A model generated the notes under the pieces. The model made no database searches and was not told the origin of the DNA. It was given only the letters and a program-made list of their open reading frames with translations. Shown one piece after another: positions 8,613 through 16,323 of a DNA stretch of 64,000 bases (position 1 is the first letter of the stretch; each line of letters begins with the position of its first letter). The DNA is from JALOLV01 sp046295175 (lineage in GTDB: Bacteria; Bacteroidota; Bacteroidia; Cytophagales; Spirosomataceae): NCBI GenBank assembly GCA_046295175.1, contig JBKBNY010000001.1, positions 682,001 through 746,000 of the forward strand, given 5' to 3'. The position numbers were made by a program, and so were the translations under genes.

Positions 8613-9539
8613 ATGAAGATAACCATACTTACACCTTCATTCAATGATTGGGATTGTTTAAATCAGTTGGTAGTACGAATCAAAGACGTACTGCAAAATA
8701 CTGTGTATAACGATTATCGGATTATGGTCGTGAATGACTGTTCGAGCCTTGAGCCAAACTTCGATGCCATCAAGGGGCATCCTGTTGAGATAATCCATCT
8801 CAATAAAAACTTGGGGCATCAGAAAGCAATCGCAATTGGACTTTCGTATCTCAACAAAAACACTGATAGTGAGCTAATTGTGGTCATGGATGTTGACGGC
8901 GAAGACAAACCCGAACATCTTCCAATTTTATTAGAAGAGGCCGTAAAAAACAATCTAAAACAAGTCATTTTTGCTCAACGCACCAAACGCAAAGAGAGTT
9001 TTTTCTTCAAGATTTTCTACAAAATCTATAAAAATATATTCATTTTACTGACTGGCAAAGTTATCAATTTTGGTAACTACTCGGTTGTGCCGAAAGGACT
9101 TTTAGATAAAGTAACCCATATTTCTGACATCTGGAATCACTACCCGGGCGGCTTGATGCGTTCGAGGTTACCTTACAAATCGGTCGGGCTGGAGCGTGGC
9201 GAGCGTTTTATGGGTAAATCAAAGATGAATGTAACCTCGCTGGTCATTCACGGATTGAGTTCGATTGCCGTTTATGTCGATACCGTTTCGGTTAGGTTAC
9301 TTATTGGCATTTCGTCATTATTTGCTATTACAATCGTTACGCTCGGAATCATCTTTTTGAGTACCTCCGAGATTTCGGGAACCATCATTTTTATATCACT
9401 TTTATTGGTTGGCAATCTGATTCAAGCCGTATTGAGTTCGCTAATTTTAGTTTTTACAGTTTTATCTTACAGAGTCAATTTCAACTTCTTGCCAGCAGTG
9501 CATTATCAGGATTATATCGAATCTGTAGAGAAGATTTAA
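8613..9539 (+). CDS. Family 2 glycosyltransferase with two C-terminal membrane helices
   Basis: A 308-residue polyprenyl-phosphate-type GT2 transferase. The catalytic half has MVVNDCSSLEP and VVMDVDGEDKPEHLP (DxD region). Then come EQVIFAQRTKRKESFF-type sequences as in DPM1/GtrB enzymes, and two hydrophobic helices at about residues 225-250 and 258-285. Such proteins usually load a sugar onto undecaprenyl phosphate on the cytoplasmic face. The polytopic protein three bases downstream, with a GT-C-like loop, would be the natural partner that uses the lipid-linked sugar outside. The pairing is inferred from adjacency. Confidence 0.87.
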   Translation: MKITILTPSFNDWDCLNQLVVRIKDVLQNTVYNDYRIMVVNDCSSLEPNFDAIKGHPVEIIHLNKNLGHQKAIAIGLSYLNKNTDSELIVVMDVDGEDKPEHLPILLEEAVKNNLKQVIFAQRTKRKESFFFKIFYKIYKNIFILLTGKVINFGNYSVVPKGLLDKVTHISDIWNHYPGGLMRSRLPYKSVGLERGERFMGKSKMNVTSLVIHGLSSIAVYVDTVSVRLLIGISSLFAITIVTLGIIFLSTSEISGTIIFISLLLVGNLIQAVLSSLILVFTVLSYRVNFNFLPAVHYQDYIESVEKI

Positions 9540-9542
9540 GTT

Positions 9543-11441
9543 ATGAGTGAATCAACAAACAAAAATACAAAAAATGCTCCCCTATCACGACCGCTGATTT
9601 GGGTTCTATTGCTTGCTCCTATCATCTGTTTTTATACTTATGTCAATTATTTTGCCGTAAATATTGGTTGGAACGACGATTTTCACGGAATCGAAGGCTT
9701 CTTGGCAAGTTGGATGCAGCAAGAAACTTGGAGCGATAAGCTTACGCTACTCTTCTCGCAAATGTGCGACCACCGTATCCTCTGGGTACGCCTCAGTACG
9801 CTGTTTGGATACAATGTTTTGGGCGAGGTAAACTACAAATTTATGATGCTGATGGGGGTTTCGTACCTGCTCGTTTTACCGTTTGTATTTTATCGAGTTC
9901 TCAAATCTATCAATCTCGGTTTAGCGTATTTAATTCCGATTATTTTTATCATTTTCAATATCCAACCCATCGAAAACATCTTTTGGGCAATCACTTCTTT
10001 ACAACCAAACGTAGTGATTATCTTCGGTTTATGGGCTTTTTCATTGATATTATTCACCAAAAATAAACTCTACTTTGTACTTGCCAATATCCTGATTTTT
10101 ATTGCGATGTTTACCAACGGAAACGGCATGTTTGCATTTCTTGGGGCAATTCCTTTGGTTTTATATACTCGCACCAAAATCGAGAAAGTTGCCTACTTTG
10201 CATTTGTAGCCTTTTGTTTTTGGTTGTATTTTCACAATTTCCATAAGGTTGGCATCCGCCCCAACCCTATCATCAATATTACTCAATATCCGCATTTAAT
10301 CATTGGCGATTTCTTTGCTTTTTTTGGTTCGCCAATAGACAGCACGATTCAGTTTTATGACATTTTTTTGAAGCATACCACGGCTATCTTAGTCGGTATC
10401 CTGATGATTGGCTGGGTAATTTATTTAATCATCAGTTTCGGGGTTTATTATTATACCTCATCCCAACCCTTCTCCTCAAAGGAGAAGGGCTTTATTGCTC
10501 ACTTTCATAAATCTGGGCAAAAAATTGCTCAAAATCCCGAATTCAATTTATTCCTTTTAGCCGCATTTATTTTTGTGGGTTTAAGCGGACTCGCCTTTTC
10601 GGTTTCGAGAGCGAAGCAGGGTATCGAAGAAGCCTTCAATAGCCGTTATAAAACAGTCTCGATTATCCTTTTTATCATCGTTTATTTAAGTTCGTTCAAC
10701 TTCATTAACGTACAAAAACGAGTCAAATACCTCAAAATCAGCATTATAATTACACTTTTTTTCAATCTTTTCTCATACTACGCCAGCACCGACGATGTGC
10801 TAAACTATCGCCGATTTTTGACAACCAGTATGCTGAATTGGAAGAACAACGGTCGCTATTATTACTATGCTTTTGGTGAGAAATCACGGTACCCGCAAGA
10901 CGACCACGCACCTATCAGCGAATACAAAAAATTACCAATTCCGCCACTCAACTACGCTGGTTTTGTAGAAGGCATCATGAAGTACGTCAATGACATTCTT
11001 TGGTTGAGCCGTAAACACTACAAAAATTACACGCCACCCAAAGAGGTTGACGAGTTGAATAATATCTTGTTTGAATCGCCCATTGTCAATAATAACACCA
11101 CCAATGAGCTTATCAATATCAAAGAAGAGCCTAATCGTTTTGTTTTCGATATTCAGAATGCCGATATTGCGTTTTCGCCCATGCGAAGCGGCTACTACGT
11201 TACGTTTGTTGAGCAAAAAAACAACACTCGCCTTGCGTTTGTGTTGAATACCCAAGCCAATAAATTCACGACATTCTTGACAACCCAACACTATTATAAC
11301 AACCGAATAGACTGGACAATCGCCAAGCCCGAAGTCGCTAAACCTGATTTACCAGTTGGCACTTATACGATGCGTTTGGGTAAAATTCAGAACGATAAAT
11401 TCATAGTTTTAAAAGAGATTCAGAATATAATTATAAAATAG
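9543..11441 (+). CDS. Polytopic membrane protein, GT-C-like glycosyltransferase candidate
   Basis: A 632-residue protein with about 10-12 hydrophobic segments over residues 17-430 and a soluble C-terminal domain (about 440-632) ending in beta-rich sequence. The first extracytoplasmic loop contains NIGWNDDFHGIEGF. Paired acidic residues at this place are typical of GT-C transferases that take lipid-linked sugars. It follows the GT2 gene by three bases. Oddly, residues 308-316 (QPFSSKEKG) are encoded by a perfect 10-bp-arm palindrome at 10467-10489, in a cytoplasmic or periplasmic loop between helices. GT-C activity is an inference; a flippase or polymerase role is an alternative. Confidence 0.72.
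   Translation: MSESTNKNTKNAPLSRPLIWVLLLAPIICFYTYVNYFAVNIGWNDDFHGIEGFLASWMQQETWSDKLTLLFSQMCDHRILWVRLSTLFGYNVLGEVNYKFMMLMGVSYLLVLPFVFYRVLKSINLGLAYLIPIIFIIFNIQPIENIFWAITSLQPNVVIIFGLWAFSLILFTKNKLYFVLANILIFIAMFTNGNGMFAFLGAIPLVLYTRTKIEKVAYFAFVAFCFWLYFHNFHKVGIRPNPIINITQYPHLIIGDFFAFFGSPIDSTIQFYDIFLKHTTAILVGILMIGWVIYLIISFGVYYYTSSQPFSSKEKGFIAHFHKSGQKIAQNPEFNLFLLAAFIFVGLSGLAFSVSRAKQGIEEAFNSRYKTVSIILFIIVYLSSFNFINVQKRVKYLKISIIITLFFNLFSYYASTDDVLNYRRFLTTSMLNWKNNGRYYYYAFGEKSRYPQDDHAPISEYKKLPIPPLNYAGFVEGIMKYVNDILWLSRKHYKNYTPPKEVDELNNILFESPIVNNNTTNELINIKEEPNRFVFDIQNADIAFSPMRSGYYVTFVEQKNNTRLAFVLNTQANKFTTFLTTQHYYNNRIDWTIAKPEVAKPDLPVGTYTMRLGKIQNDKFIVLKEIQNIIIK
10467..10489. repeat. In-frame palindrome within the GT-C-like gene
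   Basis: Arms CCCTTCTCCT (10467-10476) and AGGAGAAGGG (10480-10489) flank the loop CAA. The flanks CTCATCCCAA before and GGGC after match the widespread C-rich repeat seen at 12940-12960 and in uvrA. It is read through in frame as residues 309-316 of the host protein. Confidence 0.85.
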
Positions 11442-11449
11442 CCTAATAA

Positions 11450-11482
11450 TTACCTCCATCGAGAGAGGGTTGGGTGAGGTTT
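11450..11482 (+). repeat. Partial copy of the C/G-rich palindrome just before the FAD gene
   Basis: GAGAGAGGGTTGGGTGAGGTTTTTTC is the right half of the repeat seen complete at 12940-12970; the left arm is missing apart from CCTCC. It ends a few bases before the ATG at 11488. Its purine-rich GGGTGAGG could by chance serve the ribosome. Confidence 0.6.
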
Positions 11483-11487
11483 TTTCT

Positions 11488-12825
11488 ATGCAAAAATTGA
11501 CAATCATAGGTGGCGGTATGACAGGCCTCGCAGCGGCATACATCGCAGCCAAAAAGGGAGTAAAAGTAACCGTTGTTGAGGGTAGTGATAAATTCGGCGG
11601 TTTGTTAAATACATTTGAGATTGGCGGCAACCAGTTAGAACATTATTACCACCATTTTTTTACGCAGGATGCTGAGTTGCGTTGGATGCTCGAAGACTTA
11701 GGCATTGCCGATAAGACATTCTTCAAAAAAACAACAATGGGGGTTTTTCGTAACGGAAAAATCTACGATTTCAACTCGCCAATTGATTTACTGAAGTTCA
11801 AGCCCGTAGGTATCATCGGCAAAATCAGATTTGGACTAACGAGTATTTTTCTCGGGAAATTTGCCAAATGGCCCGAAAACGAAGGAGTTCCGACTTTAGA
11901 TTGGTTTTACAAATGGGCGGGTCGTGATATTACCGATGCCCTCTGGAAACCCATGCTCGATATTAAGTTTGGGCCTTATGCCAAGCAAGTGCCTTTATCA
12001 TGGATGATTGGGCGTTTGGCTCAAAGGTTGAATTCGAGAAAAGGCGGCGACGAACGCCTCGGGTATATTTCGGGTAGCTGGAAGACTCTCATGGATAGAT
12101 TGGTCTCAAAACTCGGAGAAATGGGAGTTGAATTGATTAAAAATGAGCCAGTTCAAGAATTTACGATTGCAAATAATCAATTAACGGGGATTAAAACGAA
12201 GAATCAAACCATCGAAGGTGGTAAGTTTTTGATTACGATTCCTCAGATTTACATCAACGATTTATTGAAAGATAAGCTAACTTCGGGCAAGGACATCGAA
12301 TATTTTGGGGCGGTTTGTACGATTCTCGAATTGAAAAAATCATTCAGTAATATTTATTGGATGAATGTCGCCGATGCGGGGTTTCCGTTTGGTGGGGTGA
12401 TTGAGCATACCAATTTTATCCCGAAAGAAGAATACAATGGCTCACATATTGTCTATTTATCGCGATATTTTGCCATGACCGAAGATTTGGCAACCATGAC
12501 CGAAGAGCAAATCAAAGAACGGATGATTCCGCCATTGAAGAAGATTAATCCTGATTTCTCCGAAGATTGGATTAAAAACGTTCATGTTTTTAAGACCAAT
12601 GTTGCGGCCACCGTTTGTGACTTGAACTTTAGTGAAAAAGTACCTTCGTGCAAGACCGAAATCGAGAATTTGTATTTGGCAAATATGGCCCACATTTACC
12701 CCGACGAACGCAGCACCAACAACTCTATCAGAGTAGCCGCCGAAGCCTGCCAAGTAATGGGCATAAATACCGACTTTGTTCCTTACGGAGCATCATTGAG
12801 CGGAAAAATCGGATTTAATCACTGA
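11488..12825 (+). CDS. FAD/NAD(P)-dependent oxidoreductase of the amine-oxidase/UGM-like type
   Basis: A 445-residue flavoprotein. The N-terminal Rossmann motif IIGGGMTGLAAAYIAAKKG and the acidic strand end TVVEG bind FAD, followed by the GG-doublet motif KFGGLLNTF. The C-terminal FAD contact resembles the MAHIYPDERSTNNSIR region. Proteins of this kind occur in surface-polysaccharide clusters next to GT2 enzymes and are distant relatives of UDP-galactopyranose mutase and protoporphyrinogen oxidase. I start it at the ATG at 11488; the six codons upstream fall inside a repeat remnant. Neighbouring glycosyltransferases suggest a sugar-modifying role, but the substrate is unknown. Confidence 0.82.
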   Translation: MQKLTIIGGGMTGLAAAYIAAKKGVKVTVVEGSDKFGGLLNTFEIGGNQLEHYYHHFFTQDAELRWMLEDLGIADKTFFKKTTMGVFRNGKIYDFNSPIDLLKFKPVGIIGKIRFGLTSIFLGKFAKWPENEGVPTLDWFYKWAGRDITDALWKPMLDIKFGPYAKQVPLSWMIGRLAQRLNSRKGGDERLGYISGSWKTLMDRLVSKLGEMGVELIKNEPVQEFTIANNQLTGIKTKNQTIEGGKFLITIPQIYINDLLKDKLTSGKDIEYFGAVCTILELKKSFSNIYWMNVADAGFPFGGVIEHTNFIPKEEYNGSHIVYLSRYFAMTEDLATMTEEQIKERMIPPLKKINPDFSEDWIKNVHVFKTNVAATVCDLNFSEKVPSCKTEIENLYLANMAHIYPDERSTNNSIRVAAEACQVMGINTDFVPYGASLSGKIGFNH

Positions 12826-12910
12826 TTCCGTTGATTATTTTTTTAATTTCGCTGATGCGGAGTTGAGTATAGATTAATAAAATAAAAGGTACTTTACGAT
12901 TTTACTTAGT

Positions 12911-12972
12911 CACCCCAGCCCTGTTGAAGGGAGTCAAAGCCCTCTCCTCGTAGGAGAGGGTTGGGTGAGGTA
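12911..12972. repeat. Intergenic C/G-rich palindromic element
   Basis: The core hairpin has arms CCCTCTCCT (12940-12948) and AGGAGAGGG (12952-12960) with loop CGT. Outer sequences CACCCCAGCCC and TTGGGTGAGG partly pair. This is the free-standing form of the element also found in frame at 10467 and 21099. It lies in the 234-base gap between the FAD gene and the next GT2 gene. Confidence 0.8.
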
Positions 12973-13059
12973 AAACCCACAAAATTAAAATATCAAGTAA
13001 AATCACAAGGTACCAAACAGAATAGTAACATTCTTAAAAATCAGCCGAAATAAGCAATT

Positions 13060-14007
13060 ATGATAAGTATTGTAATACCAATTTATAACGAAGAAGAAAA
13101 TTTAGACAACCTCTACAACAGACTTACGGCTGCGGCCCCAAGCTGGAACGAAGACTACGAAATTGTTTTGGTAGATGATGGTTCGAGAGATAAATCATTG
13201 ACCATGATGCGAGTTATGGCAGCCAAAGATAGCCACGTTAGGGTTGTTAAATTATCTCGTAATTTTGGGCATCAACCTGCTATTTCGGCTGGTATCAAGG
13301 TTGCCAAAGGCGATGCCATTATCATCATGGATGGCGATTTGCAAGACCCGCCCGAAGAACTTTATCGTTTCTTAGATAAATGGCGTGAAGGCTACGAGGT
13401 AGTCTATGCTGTACGAACAAAACGTAAAGAAGGATTCTTCAAAAAATTGGCGTATAGTTCATTCTATCGTCTTTTGGCTTGGGTTTCCGATATTGAGATT
13501 CCGCTCGATTCGGGCGATTTCTGTGTTATGGATAGAAAAGTGGTCAATGTATTGGTCGAAGAAATGCCTGAGCAAATCCGTTTTGTGCGTGGAATGCGTG
13601 CTTATGCAGGTTTTAAGCAAGTCGGTGTTACGTATGAACGTGCCGAGCGTGCGGCAGGCGAAGTAAAATATACATTCAAAAAGCTGATGAAACTCGCCCT
13701 CGATGGCTTGTTTGGTTTTTCGAGTTTTCCGCTTCGATTAGCGACTTACATGGGCTTTTTCATTTCAATTCCTTCGTTTTTGATTGGAATTTTCTTTATT
13801 TTACATCGAATCATCGGATTTAAAGTATTCGGTCATTCGCCTGAAGAAACCCCCGGAACGGCAACTTTGGCAGTAGGAATGTACTTTTTGAGTGGCGTTA
13901 TTTTGATTATCCTCGGAATCTTGGGCGAATACATCGGTAGAATCTACATCGAGGTAAAACGCCGCCCATTCTTTGTAATTGATGAAGTGATTGAGAAGAA
14001 AAACTAA
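13060..14007 (+). CDS. Polyprenyl-phosphate GT2 transferase (GtrB/ArnC/DPM1-like)
   Basis: A 315-residue enzyme likely to transfer a sugar to undecaprenyl phosphate. Motifs are SIVIPIYNEEENL, VLVDDGSRD, the long conserved RVVKLSRNFGHQPAISAG, the metal site MDGDLQDPPE, and the R-rich segment after VYAVRTKRKEG. Two transmembrane helices follow at about 230-255 and 265-295, and the cytosolic tail reads GRIYIEVKRRPFFVIDE, as in GtrB. It closes the glycan cluster and is followed directly by higBA. Identity of the sugar is not readable. Confidence 0.93.
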   Translation: MISIVIPIYNEEENLDNLYNRLTAAAPSWNEDYEIVLVDDGSRDKSLTMMRVMAAKDSHVRVVKLSRNFGHQPAISAGIKVAKGDAIIIMDGDLQDPPEELYRFLDKWREGYEVVYAVRTKRKEGFFKKLAYSSFYRLLAWVSDIEIPLDSGDFCVMDRKVVNVLVEEMPEQIRFVRGMRAYAGFKQVGVTYERAERAAGEVKYTFKKLMKLALDGLFGFSSFPLRLATYMGFFISIPSFLIGIFFILHRIIGFKVFGHSPEETPGTATLAVGMYFLSGVILIILGILGEYIGRIYIEVKRRPFFVIDEVIEKKN

Positions 14008-14013
14008 AGGTTT

Positions 14014-14031
14014 TGCAACCATTTTGGTTAC
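14014..14031. promoter_or_regulatory. Inverted repeat upstream of higBA, candidate operator
   Basis: GCAACC (14015-14020) and GGTTAC (14026-14031), spaced by ATTTT, form a 6-bp dyad with one mismatch. It sits about 20-35 bases before the higB ATG. HigA-type antitoxins bind dyads here to repress their own operon. The site is short and unproven. Confidence 0.35.
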
Positions 14032-14049
14032 ATTTTTGTATGTTTGATA

Positions 14050-14361
14050 ATGAGAGTTGTTGCTGTTAAAACATTAAAAAATTATTGGGATAAAGAACCA
14101 TTGGCAGAGCAGGCTTTAAAGAGTTGGTATGAAGAAGCCGAAAAAGCCACTTGGAAGTCGCCTCAAGAATTAAAACAGCAGTATGTCAACGCCTCAATTT
14201 TATCGAGTAAAAGGGTTATTTTTAATATTCATGGTAATAAATATCGGCTCATTGTAGATGTCGAATATCGTCTGCAAATAGTGTTTATTGTATGGATAGG
14301 TACTCATGCCGAATACGATAAAATTGATGCAAAAAATATCAATTATGCTAAGATTAATTAA
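14050..14361 (+). CDS. higB: HigB-family mRNA interferase toxin
   Basis: A 103-residue RelE/HigB-fold toxin expected to cut mRNA on the ribosome. The N-terminal helix pair (VAVKTLKNYW, WYEEAEKATWKSPQEL) and the beta-sheet segment (RVIFNIHGNKYRLIVDVEYRLQIVFIVWIGTHAEYDKI) match the HigB family, including the IHGNKYRL and GTHAEYDKID signatures. I use the ATG at 14050; a TTG lies two codons earlier. The toxin gene comes first, as usual for higBA, and overlaps the antitoxin start by 17 bases. Confidence 0.93.
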   Translation: MRVVAVKTLKNYWDKEPLAEQALKSWYEEAEKATWKSPQELKQQYVNASILSSKRVIFNIHGNKYRLIVDVEYRLQIVFIVWIGTHAEYDKIDAKNINYAKIN

Positions 14362-14704
14362 AAACGAGGAGCAATATGAAGAGGCATTAGAACAAATTTA
14401 TGTTTTAATGCAAAAAGAGATACTGCCCGACTCAGCCGAAGAAGCAAATCTTGAGATTCTGACTTTGTTGGTTAAAGAATATGAAAAAGAACATTATCCG
14501 ATAACTCCCCCAAACCCCATAGAAGCAATCAAGTTTAGGCTCGAACAGATGGGTTTAAAAGAATCTGAATTAAGCAAAATTTTAGGTAATAGAAGTCGGA
14601 AATCCGATATTTTGAATGGCAATAGAAAGTTAAGCCTCTCGATGATTCGGACACTCCACAAGAAATTAAATATCCCAGCCGAAATCTTAATTTCGGAATA
14701 TTAA
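14345..14704 (+). CDS. higA: HigA-family antitoxin, XRE-type HTH
   Basis: A 119-residue antitoxin that should bind HigB and repress the operon. The N-terminal half is acidic and helical (ANLEILTLLVKEYEKEH). The C-terminal half is an XRE helix-turn-helix: AIKFRLEQMGLKESELSKIL, then LGNRSRKSDILNGNRKLSLS. The ATG at 14345 (MLRLIKNEEQYEEAL) is chosen because it fits the family N-terminus; the longer frame would overlap higB further. Translation is probably coupled to the toxin. Confidence 0.93.
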   Translation: MLRLIKNEEQYEEALEQIYVLMQKEILPDSAEEANLEILTLLVKEYEKEHYPITPPNPIEAIKFRLEQMGLKESELSKILGNRSRKSDILNGNRKLSLSMIRTLHKKLNIPAEILISEY

Positions 14705-14717
14705 TTCGTTATCAATC

Positions 14718-15212
14718 ATGTACATAGATTTTGAAAAAATGCCGCAAGATGCCCGCTTGTGGGTATATCAGGCAAATAGAGATTTGACCGAGGCCGAAGT
14801 TGATGTAGTACAAGCCAATTTGCAAAATACAACGCAACAATGGGCTGCACACGGCGTACCGTTGTTGGCTTCGTTCAAAATACTTTACAATCGTTTTGTG
14901 GTTGTGGCAGTTGATGAAGGCCAAAACGCCGCGAGTGGTTGCTCGATTGATGCCTCAACACGATGGCTAAAAGAATTAGGAAATCACCTAAACATTGATT
15001 TCTTCGACCGCTCACAAGCCTATCTCGATGGCGAGAACATCAAGACTTTCTCAATCTTTCAAGCAAAACAACAGGTTTCTAATGGTATAATTTCCCCAGA
15101 TGCCGTAGTATTTGTGAATGACATCAAAACAATAGGTGATTTATTTACAAGATGGAAAAGTAAAGCGGTCAATACCTACTTAAGAAAATATTTTTCAGGT
15201 CAAGCAGTCTAA
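14718..15212 (+). CDS. Conserved Bacteroidota protein of unknown function
   Basis: A 164-residue cytosolic protein with no signal peptide. Landmarks are ARLWVYQANR, WAAHGVPLLASFKILYNRFVVVAVDE and SGCSIDASTRWLKELG. Proteins of this kind are sometimes labelled ABC transporter ATPase in Bacteroidota, but no Walker A or B motif is present, so that name is not supported. It begins 13 bases after higA, is unlikely to be part of the toxin system, and ends before a strong terminator. Confidence 0.7.
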   Translation: MYIDFEKMPQDARLWVYQANRDLTEAEVDVVQANLQNTTQQWAAHGVPLLASFKILYNRFVVVAVDEGQNAASGCSIDASTRWLKELGNHLNIDFFDRSQAYLDGENIKTFSIFQAKQQVSNGIISPDAVVFVNDIKTIGDLFTRWKSKAVNTYLRKYFSGQAV

Positions 15213-15241
15213 AAATTAGACTCCACCAAAACCTAAAAACG

Positions 15242-15276
15242 AATGCGACTCGATTTTCTATCAGTCGCATTTTTTT
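15242..15276 (+). terminator. Rho-independent terminator
   Basis: Perfect 9-bp arms AATGCGACT (15242-15250) and AGTCGCATT (15263-15271) are followed by a run of seven T. It lies 30 bases after the preceding stop. Confidence 0.88.
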
Positions 15277-15363
15277 GTGTGATTTGTCATACTTCCCAAA
15301 AGTCTATCCGTTTATCCCAAAACTTTGCTATTCTCCCCAAACCATTGATAACCAACCCTTTAA

Positions 15364-15396
15364 TTTGCTTCCATTCTTATTATGCGTTTACCTTTG
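15364..15396 (+). promoter_or_regulatory. Bacteroidota promoter for the DUF2306-like gene
   Basis: TTTG (15364-15367) and TACCTTTG (15389-15396) are spaced by 21 bases, an excellent fit to the -33 TTTG / -7 TAnnTTTG consensus. The transcript would carry a leader of about 110 bases containing the 13-bp inverted repeat at 15426-15475. Confidence 0.65.
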
Positions 15397-15425
15397 CTTC
15401 GTAAAATTTATGAAAAAGCTATTTG

Positions 15426-15475
15426 AATGCTGACAGGGTTTTAAACTTCTTCTTATGTTAATCCCTGTCAGCATT
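15426..15475. repeat. 13-bp inverted repeat in a leader region
   Basis: AATGCTGACAGGG (15426-15438) and CCCTGTCAGCATT (15463-15475) are perfect complements with a 24-base spacer. The core CTGACAGGGTT recurs in the hairpin at 16217-16250, on the other side of the gene. Confidence 0.8.
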
Positions 15476-15514
15476 AACCCAAAAAATTATCACGAATCAA
15501 AACAAATTAAAATA

Positions 15515-16210
15515 ATGGAAACGCTTATCTACAAATCATCAATTTTTATTCATGTTCTCGCCGGATTTTTATCGCTGGCTCTCGGTCTTGTTGCGATGGT
15601 TGCCCAAAAAGGTAGCAAAATCCACAATCGTGCGGGGCAGGTCTTTTATTGGTCGATGACAATCATTTTTATCACAACCATTATATTCATGATTCTCGAC
15701 CCTACCAAGCTGAAATACCAATTCTTCTTGACCATCGGTATTGTGAGTTTTTATCCAAATTGGTCGGGGAAACGAATGCTCTCTATGAAGAAAGGTATTA
15801 ATCCAACCACAATCGATTTAGTAGCCGCTTGGGCAATCGGAATTTCTGGATTAGTTATGTTGGGATACTCAATTTACGGATTTTCGCACGCCGAGCAGTT
15901 TCAAGGCTTAGAATACTTATTTCTCGTTTTCGGAATCGTCAGTTTGGCAAATGCCTACGGAGATTTAAAAATTTATCTTGGCTACCAGAAAGCCGAAAAA
16001 ATGCACTGGTTTTTGGCTCATGGTGGCAAAATGATAGGAGCTTATTCGGCGGCATTGACAGCCTTTTGTGTAAATATTGTTCCGAGGTATTTTCCTGAAC
16101 AAACTCCATTTTTTGTATTCATTCTTATGTGGGTTTTGCCAGGTGTTGTATTTGGAATCATCTCTGCTCGAATCATCAAAAAGTACAAATTAAAATTCAA
16201 AATTGCTTAA
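15515..16210 (+). CDS. DUF2306-like integral membrane protein
   Basis: A 231-residue protein with about seven hydrophobic helices. It resembles the DUF2306 family: an N-terminal helix with IHVLAGFLSLALGLVAM, then KIHNRAGQVFYWSM, and a late HWFLAHGGKMIGAYSAALTA segment. Several His residues near membrane ends (IHVLAG, HNRAG, HWFLAH) are conserved in the family and could bind haem or metal; that is inference. The ATG at 15515 is preferred over 15455 because the extra residues come from a palindromic repeat. The gene is flanked by related hairpins on both sides. Confidence 0.75.
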   Translation: METLIYKSSIFIHVLAGFLSLALGLVAMVAQKGSKIHNRAGQVFYWSMTIIFITTIIFMILDPTKLKYQFFLTIGIVSFYPNWSGKRMLSMKKGINPTTIDLVAAWAIGISGLVMLGYSIYGFSHAEQFQGLEYLFLVFGIVSLANAYGDLKIYLGYQKAEKMHWFLAHGGKMIGAYSAALTAFCVNIVPRYFPEQTPFFVFILMWVLPGVVFGIISARIIKKYKLKFKIA

Positions 16211-16216
16211 AAAATT

Positions 16217-16250
16217 AACTCTGACAGGGTTTTGTAACCCTGTCAGAGTT
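16217..16250. terminator. Strong hairpin after the DUF2306-like gene
   Basis: Perfect 15-bp arms AACTCTGACAGGGTT and AACCCTGTCAGAGTT flank the loop TTGT, seven bases after the stop. There is only a short T stretch after it. It belongs to the CTGACAGGG repeat family and may double as a terminator between convergent genes. Confidence 0.65.
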
Positions 16251-16323
16251 TCTTATTTGCTCGGTGTCACTTACAGCGTTTTGACCGCCAGACGGCAAGT
16301 CGCTGTCAGGGTTAAAACAAATC

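Larger units (their letters stand above)
15213..15514. other. Gene-free stretch with terminator, promoter and leader repeat
   Basis: About 300 bases between the unknown gene and the DUF2306-like gene. In order it holds the terminator at 15242, the promoter at 15364-15396 and the long inverted repeat at 15426-15475. A frame running back to 15455 exists but lies inside the repeat. Confidence 0.6.

Noticed and set aside
11470..11487. Six extra N-terminal codons on the FAD oxidoreductase
   Set aside because: They start with TTG inside a palindrome remnant, and the Rossmann motif sits normally after the ATG at 11488.
15455..15514. Extended N-terminus of the DUF2306-like protein
   Set aside because: The extra 20 codons begin inside the 13-bp inverted repeat, and the ATG at 15515 opens directly onto the first membrane helix.
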